Positions 15,224 to 23,633 of a DNA stretch of 64,000 nt are shown here, one piece after another. The first letter of the stretch is position 1; each line of letters starts with the position of its first letter. The stretch spans positions 1 to 64,000 of the forward strand of contig NZ_LQPC01000050.1 in NCBI RefSeq assembly GCF_002101705.1. Direction: 5' to 3'. The notes beneath the pieces were generated by a model, which was not told the DNA's origin, searched no databases, and saw nothing but the letters and a program-made list of their open reading frames with translations. This stretch comes from Mycolicibacterium iranicum (GTDB taxonomy: Bacteria; Actinomycetota; Actinomycetes; Mycobacteriales; Mycobacteriaceae). The position numbers were made by a program, and so were the translations under genes.

Positions 15224-15793
15224 ATGCGACACCATCCTCATAGCCGACGGTCGGGCCGCCCCGGCGGCTGGCAGCAAGCCGACCAGCCCAATGCCACCGA
15301 CGCCCCCGACTGGTTCGGTGGACGTCTCCCTGACCATTGGTTCGCCGGTGACCCGGAGGTCATCGTCGACCGTGAAGAGATCACCGTGATCGGCAGGCTT
15401 CCCGAGCCCGAGAATCCCGAAAGTGAAGCGCGCGCCTCAGGTCGGGCTGCTCGATTCCGCGAGCAGACCCGAAACGAGCGCATGCAGATCGCCGACGAGG
15501 CGGAGACGCGATACGGCCGCAAGGTTTCCTGGGGTATCGACATTGCCGGTGAGGGTGACGCTACCGAGCGAATCCTGTTCACCCACCTGGCTGTTCCAGT
15601 CATGACGCGGCTGCGTCAACCCGAAAGGCAAGTGCTCGACACGCTTGTCGATGCCGGCGTGGCGCGCTCCCGGTCGGACGCTCTCGTGTGGTCGGTGCGG
15701 CTCGTCGGCGAGCATGCCGACGAGTGGCTCGGCAAGCTGCGCGACGCGATGCGCGAGGTCGACGACCTGCGCAGTGAGGGGCCGAAACTCTAG
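15224..15793 (+). CDS. Conserved hypothetical protein with RHH-like C-terminal segment
   Basis: A 189-residue protein. The N-terminus is His/Arg/Gly-rich and probably disordered. A conserved block follows, DWFGGRLPDHWF and then EVIVDREEITVIGRL, which I associate with a widespread actinobacterial family of unknown function. Residues about 145-180 (QVLDTLVDAGVARSRSDALVWSV) read like the helix-turn-helix of a ribbon-helix-helix DNA-binding protein. No catalytic motif is visible. The ATG at 15224 directly follows three TGTAA repeats, so the transcript may be leaderless and autoregulated. The end overlaps the convergent oxidoreductase gene by four bases. Confidence 0.7.
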   Translation: MRHHPHSRRSGRPGGWQQADQPNATDAPDWFGGRLPDHWFAGDPEVIVDREEITVIGRLPEPENPESEARASGRAARFREQTRNERMQIADEAETRYGRKVSWGIDIAGEGDATERILFTHLAVPVMTRLRQPERQVLDTLVDAGVARSRSDALVWSVRLVGEHADEWLGKLRDAMREVDDLRSEGPKL

Positions 15794-17952
15794 ACGCGGG
15801 CGACGGCGACGTAGGACGAGTTCAGCGCCGCCGTCTGCGACAGTGGATCCACCGGCCCGGCGTCGACGAGCAGATTGCGGTTGACGCCGAAACACTCCGG
15901 AGCCGATCCGCCGCGCGGATCGAAAACCCTTGAGCCCCAGCCGTGGTCGATGACGACGACGCCGCGACGGGGCTGATCCGAGATCGTCGCCGTCAACTCG
16001 ACGGCTCCGACGGGGGAGTGCACCTTCACCCGGTCGCCGTCGCTGATGCACAGCTTCGCCGCGTCATCGGGGTGGATGACGACCTCGGTGCCCTTCCCGG
16101 ACGGGTGCAGGCCCGGCAGATCGTTCAGCCACGAGTTCATGGAGTGTCGGTGCCTGCGGTTCGCGAGCAGGAACGGAAAGTCGGCGGGCGGACATGGGGC
16201 CGGCTCGGCCAGAAGTTCCCCTACGCGCGCCACGAATTCGGGCGGTGCAACGTGGACCTTCTTGTCGGGTGTGCGTAGTGCGTCCCGGAAGTGGCCGAAC
16301 TCACGCGGCCCCAGCACCCAACCGTGCGGATGCGCCATCACCTCACGCCAGGAGATCCTGCGGCCGTTGAACTTTCGGCTCGTCGCGACGATCATGCGGT
16401 CGATCCAGTGCGGGTTGAACTCCAGGCCCGGTCTGCGGGTCAGCTGCGCTGCCCGCCGGGTGGCCGCGATGAAACCGTTGAGACCCTTCGCGCGGAACAT
16501 CGGCTTGCCCATCGCTATCGCGAGATCGACGAAGATCCGCCATTCCTGCCGCGCACCCGGCGGGGGGTCAACAGCCCTGGCGCCGTAATGCAGGTACGGC
16601 TCGTCGTGCATGTTGCTGGTGAACGCCAGCAGGTCGTCGCGCTCCAGCCAGTGCACGGCAGGCAGCAGCCAGTGCGCGTGCCGGTGGCTCTCCCGCTGGA
16701 CGAAGTCGATGGCCACCAGCAGGTCGAGTTGGGCCAGCGCTTTGTCGAGCCTGGCGCCGTCGGGTCCCGACACCACCGGGTTGCCGCAGTTGATCACCAT
16801 GGCCCGGATCTGGCCCGAGCCCGGCGTCGTGATCTCGTCAGGAAGCTCCGACAGCGCGTGGGCGCCGGCAACCATCGTCCGGCCCGAGAGCCGGTTGCGG
16901 TGCGGGCTGGCCTTGGCCATTCCCGACATGCGGATCGCGTCCAAGTACCCCGGTTCGTAGCGGCGGCCGCCGGGCCGGTCCATGCGTCCCGTGATGACGT
17001 TCAGCACGTGGCCAAGCCACTCCGCGACAGTGCCCGTCAGATGCATGGAGACACCGGTACGGGTGACCACCATCGCCGCGCGCGCATTGGCGAAATCCCG
17101 TGCCACCGTCTCGATTCGGGGCCGATCGAGGTCGCAGCGGCGGGCGAGATCGTCGAGGTCGGAATCAGCAACGAGCTCGCGGAGACTCTGTAGCCCGTGG
17201 GTGAGTTCGTTGCAGTCCTGGACATGCTCCAAGCCTTCGTCGAGGATCACCTTCACCATTGCCAACAGCAGCGCCCAGTCCTGCGCCGGCCGCACCGCAA
17301 GGTGCACATCGGCCTTCGCCGCCGACTCCGTGCGCAGCGGATCGACCACGACGATCGTGGCGCCCTGCGCCTGCCGCGCCAACGCGCGTCGCCAACCTCC
17401 CGGCACCGTCTCCAACCAGTTCCACGCGCTCACCGCCGGATTCGTCCCGACCAGCAAGAAGTAGTCGCAATTGTCGACGTCGGAGACGGGCGCCATCAAT
17501 ATCGACCCGTACATCGCCGCCGCGACCACATGCATCGCGTTCTGGTCGATCGACCCGACCGAGTACCGGCTGTGTGTGCCGATGGCATCGAGCCAGCCGT
17601 TCATGAAGATGATGTTCGACGACGAGAATCCCGCCGGGTTGCCGTAGTAGAGGCCGACTGCGTCGGGGGTGTCGGCATCGATGACCTCGTTCATCCTGGC
17701 CGCGATGTCGGCGATCGCCTCGTCCCAGGTCGCCTCGACGTAGGTGTCACCGACGCGGCGCATCGGCGCGACGATGCGCCGCGGGTGCTCGACGAGCTGC
17801 CCCGCGGTGCGGCCCTTGGCGCAGAAATCGCGCCAGCTGTGCGGGTTCTGCTTGTCGGCCGAGATCTTGACGACGCGGTTGTCCTCGACCGTCACCTCGA
17901 CACCGCACGATGCCAGGCAGTAGCGGCAGAAGGTGTGCACTGTCCGGGTCAT
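15790..17952 (-). CDS. Molybdopterin-dependent oxidoreductase (Fe-S, NapA/FdhF-like)
   Basis: A 720-residue member of the DMSO-reductase superfamily. Cys9, Cys12, Cys16 and Cys44 (FCRYCLASC, DFCAKG) bind one N-terminal 4Fe-4S cluster. The bis-MGD-binding domains follow (YYGNPAGFSSSN; LLVGTNPAVS; VINCGNP) and the C-terminal cap ends near FGVNRNLLVD. There is no Tat signal, so it is cytoplasmic. Where nitrate reductases carry the molybdenum-ligating Cys (about residues 134-148, GSIDQNAMHVVAAAMYG) there is no Cys or Sec, so the metal may lack a protein ligand. The substrate is unknown; formate, nitrate and hydratase roles are all possible. The ATG at 17952 is chosen because FCRYC follows closely and GGGAG lies upstream. 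Confidence 0.88.
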   Translation of the reverse strand: MTRTVHTFCRYCLASCGVEVTVEDNRVVKISADKQNPHSWRDFCAKGRTAGQLVEHPRRIVAPMRRVGDTYVEATWDEAIADIAARMNEVIDADTPDAVGLYYGNPAGFSSSNIIFMNGWLDAIGTHSRYSVGSIDQNAMHVVAAAMYGSILMAPVSDVDNCDYFLLVGTNPAVSAWNWLETVPGGWRRALARQAQGATIVVVDPLRTESAAKADVHLAVRPAQDWALLLAMVKVILDEGLEHVQDCNELTHGLQSLRELVADSDLDDLARRCDLDRPRIETVARDFANARAAMVVTRTGVSMHLTGTVAEWLGHVLNVITGRMDRPGGRRYEPGYLDAIRMSGMAKASPHRNRLSGRTMVAGAHALSELPDEITTPGSGQIRAMVINCGNPVVSGPDGARLDKALAQLDLLVAIDFVQRESHRHAHWLLPAVHWLERDDLLAFTSNMHDEPYLHYGARAVDPPPGARQEWRIFVDLAIAMGKPMFRAKGLNGFIAATRRAAQLTRRPGLEFNPHWIDRMIVATSRKFNGRRISWREVMAHPHGWVLGPREFGHFRDALRTPDKKVHVAPPEFVARVGELLAEPAPCPPADFPFLLANRRHRHSMNSWLNDLPGLHPSGKGTEVVIHPDDAAKLCISDGDRVKVHSPVGAVELTATISDQPRRGVVVIDHGWGSRVFDPRGGSAPECFGVNRNLLVDAGPVDPLSQTAALNSSYVAVARV

Positions 17953-18019
17953 GCCGCCATGGTCTCCCGTGCAACCGGGCAACGTCCTCGAAATAAAAAT
18001 GAGCAGGGTGCTGAATTGG

Positions 18020-19936
18020 CTAGCGGTTGACCATCATCCAGTACTCGCCCCGGCGCTCCAGCAACTCAGCGTGCGTGCCGCGCTCCACGATCTTGCCGGC
18101 CTCCATCACGAGGATCGTGTCGGCATCTCGAATCGTCGAAAGTCGGTGGGCGATGATGAAACTCGTGCGGTCGCGGCGCAGCGTGCGCATCGCCTGCTGA
18201 ATGAGCACCTCGGTGCGGGTGTCGACCGAGCTGGTGGCCTCGTCGAGGATCAACAGCTGCGGCCGGGCGAGTACCGCGCGCGCGATCGTGATGAGCTGCT
18301 TCTCGCCGGCGCTGATGTTCGCGCCGCCGTCGTTGAGCCGGGTCTCGTAACCGTCCGGCAGGGTGTGCACGAACCGGTCCACGAAAGCGGCGGTCGCCGC
18401 CTCGATGACCTCGTCGCGCTCGGCATCGGGACGGCCGTAGGCGATGTTCTCGTAGACAGTCCCCGCGAACAGCCAGGTGTCCTGCAGCACCATCCCGATC
18501 CGGGAACGCAGCGAGCTGCGGCTGACCGTCGAGATGTCGACGCCGTCGAGCAGGATTCGTCCCGAGTCGACGTCGTAGAACCGCATCAGCAGGTTCACCA
18601 GCGTTGTCTTACCCGCCCCGGTGGGTCCGACGATCGCGACGGTGGTGCCGGGTTCGACCACCAGCGAGAGGTCCTCGATCACCGGGGCGCCCGGCTGATA
18701 GCCGAACGACACCCGGTCGAATTCGACACGCCCGCTTCGGCCGTCGTTTCCCACGGGCAGCGCGGCAGCAAGATCCAGGGAGGGGTCGGGGGGCTCCTCC
18801 TCGGCGTCGAGGAGATCGAAGACCCGCTCGGCGCTCGCGACCCCGGACTGCATGGTGTTGTACATGCCCGCGATCTGGGTCAGTGGCTGGTTGAACTGTC
18901 GCACGTATTGGATGAAGGCCTGGATGCTGCCGAGCGTGATCTGACCCGTCGCGACCTGCAGACCGCCGACGACGGCCACTGCGACATAGCTCAGATTCCC
19001 AATGAAAACCGTTGCGGGGGAGACGAGCCCGGATAGGAACTGGGCTCCGAAGCTGGCATGGTAGACGTCGTCGTTGAGCTCCCGGAACTCCTCTTCGGCG
19101 CGCGCGCGGTGCCCGAACGTCTTGACGACGGTGAACCCGCTGTAGGTCTCCTCGATGTGTGCGTTGAGTTTTCCAGTGTTGGTCCATTGCGCGACGAACA
19201 GCTTGCGGGACCGCTTCGCGATCGAGCGGGTCACCCACAGCGACAACGGCACCGTGACCACCGTGAGCAGCGTCAACAGCGGCGAGATCGTCAGCATCAT
19301 CACCAGCACCGCCACCACGGTCAGCACCGAGGTGAGCAGCTGTGTGATCGACATCGACAGTGACTGCTGCAGGTTGTCTACATCGTTGGTCACCCGGCTG
19401 AGTACCTCACCGCGCTGCCGGGAGTCGAAGTACCGCAACGGAAGCCGATGCACCTTGTCTTCGACGTCAGCGCGCAGCGACACCATCGTGCGCTGCACGA
19501 CGACGTTGAGCAGCCGGGCCTGCAACCAGACCATCAGAGCGGCAACCAGATACAGTGCCAGCGCCAGCATCAACGTGCGCGCGACGGCGCCGAAATCGAC
19601 CCCTTGGCCCGGGACGACGTTCATGCCCGACAGCAGGTCGGCGAACGTGCCGTCGCCCCGTGTCCGTGCTGCCTCGACTGCCTGCTCCTTGGTCAGGCCC
19701 GCCGGTAGCTGGCGGCCGATGACGCCGTTGAACAGCAGATCCGTCGCGTGCCCGAGGATGCGCGGTCCCACCACGCCGATCGCGATGCCGCCGACCCCTA
19801 GCACCATCACGGCGATCGCCATGGCTCGCTGTGGCATGAGGCGCTTCAGGAGCCGGATGGCCGAGCCCCTGAAGTCGCGGGACCGAACCTGTGGCGGCTC
19901 GGCCGCCCGGATCCCTCGCCCCAACGGTCCGGTCAT
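18020..19936 (-). CDS. ABC exporter half-transporter (Rv1272c-like)
   Basis: A 638-residue type IV ABC exporter half: six membrane segments (about 45-350) then an ATPase domain (about 390-630). Walker A is GPTGAGKT and Walker B LLILDEATSS with the catalytic Glu present. The signature loop is unusual, NISAGEKQ in place of LSGGQ. Its partner gene just upstream has a good signature but a defective Walker B, so together they would form a heterodimer with one active and one degenerate ATP site. An insert of about 45 residues (TKEQAVEAARTRGDG...) lies between the first two membrane spans. ATGA overlap couples it to the partner. Rv1272c has been linked to fatty-acid transport, but I cannot infer substrate here. 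Confidence 0.9.
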   Translation of the reverse strand: MTGPLGRGIRAAEPPQVRSRDFRGSAIRLLKRLMPQRAMAIAVMVLGVGGIAIGVVGPRILGHATDLLFNGVIGRQLPAGLTKEQAVEAARTRGDGTFADLLSGMNVVPGQGVDFGAVARTLMLALALYLVAALMVWLQARLLNVVVQRTMVSLRADVEDKVHRLPLRYFDSRQRGEVLSRVTNDVDNLQQSLSMSITQLLTSVLTVVAVLVMMLTISPLLTLLTVVTVPLSLWVTRSIAKRSRKLFVAQWTNTGKLNAHIEETYSGFTVVKTFGHRARAEEEFRELNDDVYHASFGAQFLSGLVSPATVFIGNLSYVAVAVVGGLQVATGQITLGSIQAFIQYVRQFNQPLTQIAGMYNTMQSGVASAERVFDLLDAEEEPPDPSLDLAAALPVGNDGRSGRVEFDRVSFGYQPGAPVIEDLSLVVEPGTTVAIVGPTGAGKTTLVNLLMRFYDVDSGRILLDGVDISTVSRSSLRSRIGMVLQDTWLFAGTVYENIAYGRPDAERDEVIEAATAAFVDRFVHTLPDGYETRLNDGGANISAGEKQLITIARAVLARPQLLILDEATSSVDTRTEVLIQQAMRTLRRDRTSFIIAHRLSTIRDADTILVMEAGKIVERGTHAELLERRGEYWMMVNR

Positions 19937-21675
19937 CGTTGTCCGGCCGACACCGACTGGGAGTCGGCGAACTCGCGGTAGGCGCCACACGTGCCGAGCA
20001 GCTGATCGTGGCTCCCCGTCCCGACCACCCGGCCGTCATCGACCACCACGATCTGATCCGCGGCTGAGACCGTCGAGATCCGTTGCGAGACGATCACCAC
20101 CGTTGCAGTCGCCGATGCCGCCCGCAGACGTTCGCGCACGCGGGCATCGGTGTGGACGTCGAGCGCGGAGAAGGAGTCATCGAACAGGTAGATCACCGGA
20201 CGGCGGATCACGGCGCGCGCGATGGCCAGCCGCTGACGCTGCCCGCCGGAGAAGTTCATCCCACCCTGGGCCACTCGTATCGACAACCCGTCGGGGTGCC
20301 CGGCCACGAAGTCGTCGGCGCACGCCACGCGCAGCGCCTCCCACATCTCCTCCTCGCTGACAACCTTTCCCGGGGCCGCGCCGAACTGCAGATTGTCGGC
20401 GACGGTGCCCGAGAACAGGTAGCCGCGCTGCGGAACCAGCCCGATGGCACCCCACAGCTTCTCGATGTCGAATTTGCGAACATCGATGCCGTCGATGCTG
20501 ATCGAGCCGGCAGTGACGTCGTAGAGCCGGCAGATCAGCGATATCAGCGTCGATTTGCCGGAACCGGTCGATCCGACGATCGCCGTCGTCGTCCCGGGCC
20601 GCGCCGTGAACGAGACGTCCTGCAGCACCGGGCGGTCGGCGCCGGCATAGCTGAATGTCGCGGCATCGAAACGGATCTCGCCCGTGACTGTCTCGGGGGA
20701 CACCGCCGAGGGCGAGGTGGTCACGGCCGGTTCGGTGGTGAACACCTCGGTGATGCGCTCCGCGCACACCGTGGCCCGCGGGATGATGACCAGAATGAAC
20801 GTCGCCATCAGCACCGCGACGAGGATCTGCATGAAATAGGACAGGAACGCGATGAGCGACCCGACCTGCATCTGGCCGGCGTCGATGCGCATCCCTCCGA
20901 ACCAGATCAGCGCCACGCTCGACACGTTGATCACCAGCGTGGTCACCGGAAGCATCAGCGCCTGCCAACGCCCGGCTTCCAGGGCACTGTCCGCCAGACC
21001 GGTATTGGCCTCTGCGAAGCGGTTGCGCTCGAACGGTTCCCGCGCAAACGCCCGCACCACCCGCAGGCCTGTCAGCTGCTCCCGCATGACGCGGTTGATC
21101 CCGTCGATCTGGCCCTGCACCCGCCGGAAGATCGGCAGTAGACGCGTGACGATCCAGTAGTTGGTCCCCGCGAGCAGCGGCACGCTGACGACCAACAGCC
21201 ACGACAGTCCCGCATCCTCGTGCACCGCCATGAAGATGCCCCCGACGCACATGATCGGCGCGGTGATCAGCATCGTGGCGGTCAGCTGCACGAGGAGCTG
21301 GATCTGCTGAACGTCGTTCGTGGTCCGGGTGAGCAGCGACGGCGCGCCGAACCGCGCGGTTTCCTCCGCGGAGAAGCCGGTGATGTGGTGGAACAGGTCA
21401 GAGCGCAGATCGCGGCCGACGCCCATGCTTGCGCGCGAACCGAAGTAGACCGCGCCGACCGCACACAGGACCTGCAGGGCGGTCACCGCGAGCATCACTC
21501 CGCCGAGCTCGACGATGCGGCGCAGGTCGCCTTGCGAAACGCCGTCGTCGATGATCGCCGCATTGACTGTCGGCAAATACAGCGTCGCCAGCGTGCTCAC
21601 CACCTGAAGCGCTGCGACCACCGCCAACAGTGAGCGATACGGCCGCGCGTACCGCCGGAGCAGGCCCCAGAGCAT
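19933..21675 (-). CDS. ABC exporter half-transporter (Rv1273c-like)
   Basis: A 580-residue partner of the downstream half-transporter. Six membrane segments lie in residues 15-310 and the ATPase domain about 330-570. Walker A is GSTGSGKS and the signature FSGGQRQ is normal. Walker B reads VIYLFDDSFSALD, with Asp where the catalytic Glu belongs, the mark of the degenerate site in heterodimeric exporters such as TM287/288. The ATG at 21675 starts MLWGLLRRYARPYR, the usual N-terminal elbow helix; an upstream extension lacks support. The stop overlaps the next start (TGA within ATGA). Confidence 0.9.
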   Translation of the reverse strand: MLWGLLRRYARPYRSLLAVVAALQVVSTLATLYLPTVNAAIIDDGVSQGDLRRIVELGGVMLAVTALQVLCAVGAVYFGSRASMGVGRDLRSDLFHHITGFSAEETARFGAPSLLTRTTNDVQQIQLLVQLTATMLITAPIMCVGGIFMAVHEDAGLSWLLVVSVPLLAGTNYWIVTRLLPIFRRVQGQIDGINRVMREQLTGLRVVRAFAREPFERNRFAEANTGLADSALEAGRWQALMLPVTTLVINVSSVALIWFGGMRIDAGQMQVGSLIAFLSYFMQILVAVLMATFILVIIPRATVCAERITEVFTTEPAVTTSPSAVSPETVTGEIRFDAATFSYAGADRPVLQDVSFTARPGTTTAIVGSTGSGKSTLISLICRLYDVTAGSISIDGIDVRKFDIEKLWGAIGLVPQRGYLFSGTVADNLQFGAAPGKVVSEEEMWEALRVACADDFVAGHPDGLSIRVAQGGMNFSGGQRQRLAIARAVIRRPVIYLFDDSFSALDVHTDARVRERLRAASATATVVIVSQRISTVSAADQIVVVDDGRVVGTGSHDQLLGTCGAYREFADSQSVSAGQR

Positions 21676-21789
21676 CCCGTTACTGTCGCACACCCGGCAG
21701 CCGCTGCGGCTGTGCGGTTGGCGCACCTGAGAATCGGATAAATGAGCAGGTCAATCGGCATGTCGGTGGTTGACGCCTGGGGCTGCCGC

Positions 21790-21795
21790 TACAGT
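21790..21795 (+). promoter_or_regulatory. -10 element giving a leaderless lprB transcript
   Basis: TACAGT lies seven bases before the GTG at 21803, which places transcription start at or next to the start codon. No ribosome binding site precedes this GTG, consistent with leaderless translation. Confidence 0.5.
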
Positions 21796-21802
21796 GCATG
21801 GC

Positions 21803-22399
21803 GTGACCCCGAGCTACCGCACGCATCGCCGACCGTCGGCGTCGGTTTCTGCTCCTCGCGTGCGCCGGGCGCTGGCTGTTGCTGTAGCCCTGATCCCGGT
21901 GCTTGCAGCATGTTCGGACTCCGAACCACAGGGCCCCGCCGTGCCGTCGACGGAAGCGCCGCAGCAGAACGTCTCGCATGGCCCGTTCTTCCCCGAATGC
22001 GGCGGAATCAGCGATGAGACGATCGCCCAATTGACCGAGGTCCCCGGCCTGGTGAACACCGCGAAGACCTCGGTCGGTTGCCAGTGGCTGTCCGGTGGAT
22101 CCATCCTGGGTCCCCACTTCTCGTTCTCGTGGTTCCGCGGAAGTCCCATCGGTCGTGAGCGCAAGACGATGGAGTTGTCGCGGACAAGTGTCGAAGACAT
22201 CAACATCGAGGGCCACGACGGATTCATCGGCATCAACGAGGACCCCGATCCCAAGATCGGCGTCAACCTGTGCGAGGTCGGCATCCAGTTCAACGACGAC
22301 TTCATCGAATGGTCGATCAGCTACTCGCAGCCGCCCTATCCGGACGCGTGTGAAGTCGCCAAAGAACTCACCCGCCAGTCGATTGTGAACTCCAAATGA
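21803..22399 (+). CDS. lprB: DUF3558 lipoprotein LprB
   Basis: A 198-residue exported lipoprotein. An Arg-rich N-terminus and hydrophobic stretch (ALAVAVALIPVL) end in the lipobox LAAC. The mature DUF3558 domain has the conserved cysteines (FPECGGIS, VGCQW, NLCEVG, DACEVA). Position between the ABC exporter and LprC matches Rv1274. The GTG at 21803 is preferred to an upstream TTG because of the leaderless -10 at 21790-21795. The end overlaps lprC by four bases. Function is unknown; a role with the neighbouring exporter is possible. Confidence 0.85.
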   Translation: MTPSYRTHRRPSASVSAPRVRRALAVAVALIPVLAACSDSEPQGPAVPSTEAPQQNVSHGPFFPECGGISDETIAQLTEVPGLVNTAKTSVGCQWLSGGSILGPHFSFSWFRGSPIGRERKTMELSRTSVEDINIEGHDGFIGINEDPDPKIGVNLCEVGIQFNDDFIEWSISYSQPPYPDACEVAKELTRQSIVNSK

Positions 22400-22941
22400 C
22401 CCGCCGCCTGCTCGCCGGGGCGATCGCTGCGATGGCCAGTCTGGCGCTGCTGACCGGCTGTACGCAGACGGTCGAGGGCACCGCAGCCAAGTCGGGCTCC
22501 GGTGACGTCCCCCGCAACGACAACTCCGAACGCAAGTACCCGAACCTGCTGAAGGAGTGCGACGTCCTGACCGAGGACATCCTCGCCGAGACGGTGGGTG
22601 CCGATCCGCTCGACATTCAGAGCACGTTCGTCGGCGCGATCTGCCGCTGGCAGGCCGCCAACCCGGCGGGACTGGTGGATATCACCCGCTTCTGGTTCGA
22701 GACCGGCAGCCTCGACAACGAGCGCAGCGTCGCCGAACAGTTGCAGTATCAGATCGAGAATCGCTCGGTCGCCGGTATCGAATCGATCGTCATGCGGCCC
22801 AATGATCCCAACGGCGCGTGCGGGGTCGCCAGCGACGCCGCCGGCGTCGTCGGATGGTGGGTCAACCCGCAGACGCCCGGCATGGATGCCTGCGGTATGG
22901 CGATCAAACTGATGGAGTTGACGCTCGCAACCCGCGCCTAG
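22396..22941 (+). CDS. lprC: DUF3558 lipoprotein LprC
   Basis: A 181-residue lipoprotein. The signal MTRRLLAGAIAAMASLAL ends in the lipobox LLTGC with Cys22 lipidated. The DUF3558 domain has paired cysteines (LKECDVLTED, GAICRWQ, NGACGVAS, MDACGMAI). It is translationally coupled to lprB by ATGA overlap, as in Rv1274-Rv1275. The two paralogous lipoproteins may act together at the outer face of the membrane; nothing in the sequence shows a ligand. Confidence 0.88.
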   Translation: MTRRLLAGAIAAMASLALLTGCTQTVEGTAAKSGSGDVPRNDNSERKYPNLLKECDVLTEDILAETVGADPLDIQSTFVGAICRWQAANPAGLVDITRFWFETGSLDNERSVAEQLQYQIENRSVAGIESIVMRPNDPNGACGVASDAAGVVGWWVNPQTPGMDACGMAIKLMELTLATRA

Positions 22942-22943
22942 CG

Positions 22944-22996
22944 CGCTCCGGTTGGATTGCGCGCTCAGCACGCTCCGGTTAAATTGCGCGCTCAGC
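22944..22996 (+). repeat. Two tandem 26-bp repeats between lprC and sixA-like gene
   Basis: Copies at 22944-22969 and 22971-22996 (27-bp period) differ at two adjacent bases (GG versus AA). Each contains CGCTCCGGTT and TTGCGCGCTCAGC. The second copy runs into the stop codon of the convergent phosphatase gene. This may be a small expansion of an intergenic element. Confidence 0.75.
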
Positions 22997-23510
22997 GCGC
23001 GGTATGGAAGTCCACGAGTTCGGCGCCGCGCAGCGCCCACTGATCCCACGGCGCCGTGGAGCGCAGCACCGCGATCGAAGATGTCGGGAACTTCGCTGAA
23101 AGCTGCTGTGCGGCAGTCCCGTTGCTCGATTCCTCGTCTGCGAGGCCGAGCGCGAGCGAAGACATCACCGGTTCGTGTCCGACCACCAACAGCGTGGACA
23201 CCTCGTCGCCGAATCGCGACTGTACGCCGTTGATCTCCTCGATGACGACGCCGGGCGTCGCGTCGTAGATCCGGTCGACGAACTCGACCACGGCGGTGAT
23301 ACCCGTTCGCTCCAGAGTCTGACGCGTGCGGGTGGCGGTGGAGCACAACACGGCATTGACTCCGTCCGCGTTCGCCCTGATCCAATCGCCGACCAGCGCG
23401 GCCTCCCTGATACCCCTCGGCGCCAGCGGACGGTCGTGGTCGGGAACCCCGTCCGGGTAATCGGACTTGGCGTGGCGCAGCAGCAGCAGGGTGCGGTATC
23501 GGTCGCTCAT
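22992..23510 (-). CDS. SixA-like histidine phosphatase
   Basis: A 172-residue member of the histidine-phosphatase (phosphoglycerate-mutase-like) superfamily. The catalytic LRHAKS motif (Arg12, His13) and the second His in VVGHEP are present. The length and LVLLRHAKS-type opening fit SixA phosphohistidine phosphatases. It corresponds to Rv1276c in position, between LprC and the Rv1277-like gene. The ATG at 23510 is used, though the ribosome binding site is weak. The substrate (phosphohistidine protein or small molecule) is unproven. Confidence 0.85.
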   Translation of the reverse strand: MSDRYRTLLLLRHAKSDYPDGVPDHDRPLAPRGIREAALVGDWIRANADGVNAVLCSTATRTRQTLERTGITAVVEFVDRIYDATPGVVIEEINGVQSRFGDEVSTLLVVGHEPVMSSLALGLADEESSNGTAAQQLSAKFPTSSIAVLRSTAPWDQWALRGAELVDFHTAR

Positions 23511-23633
23511 CTCATTAACCGTAGGGCATGCCGGTGCGCGTCCACGGACTTGTCGGAGGCCGGACCTACAGTAACGGTGCCCTTCAGGAAAACGAGGGCG
23601 CCCAGGGCGCCAGACGGGAAAGGACGGGCTGAG

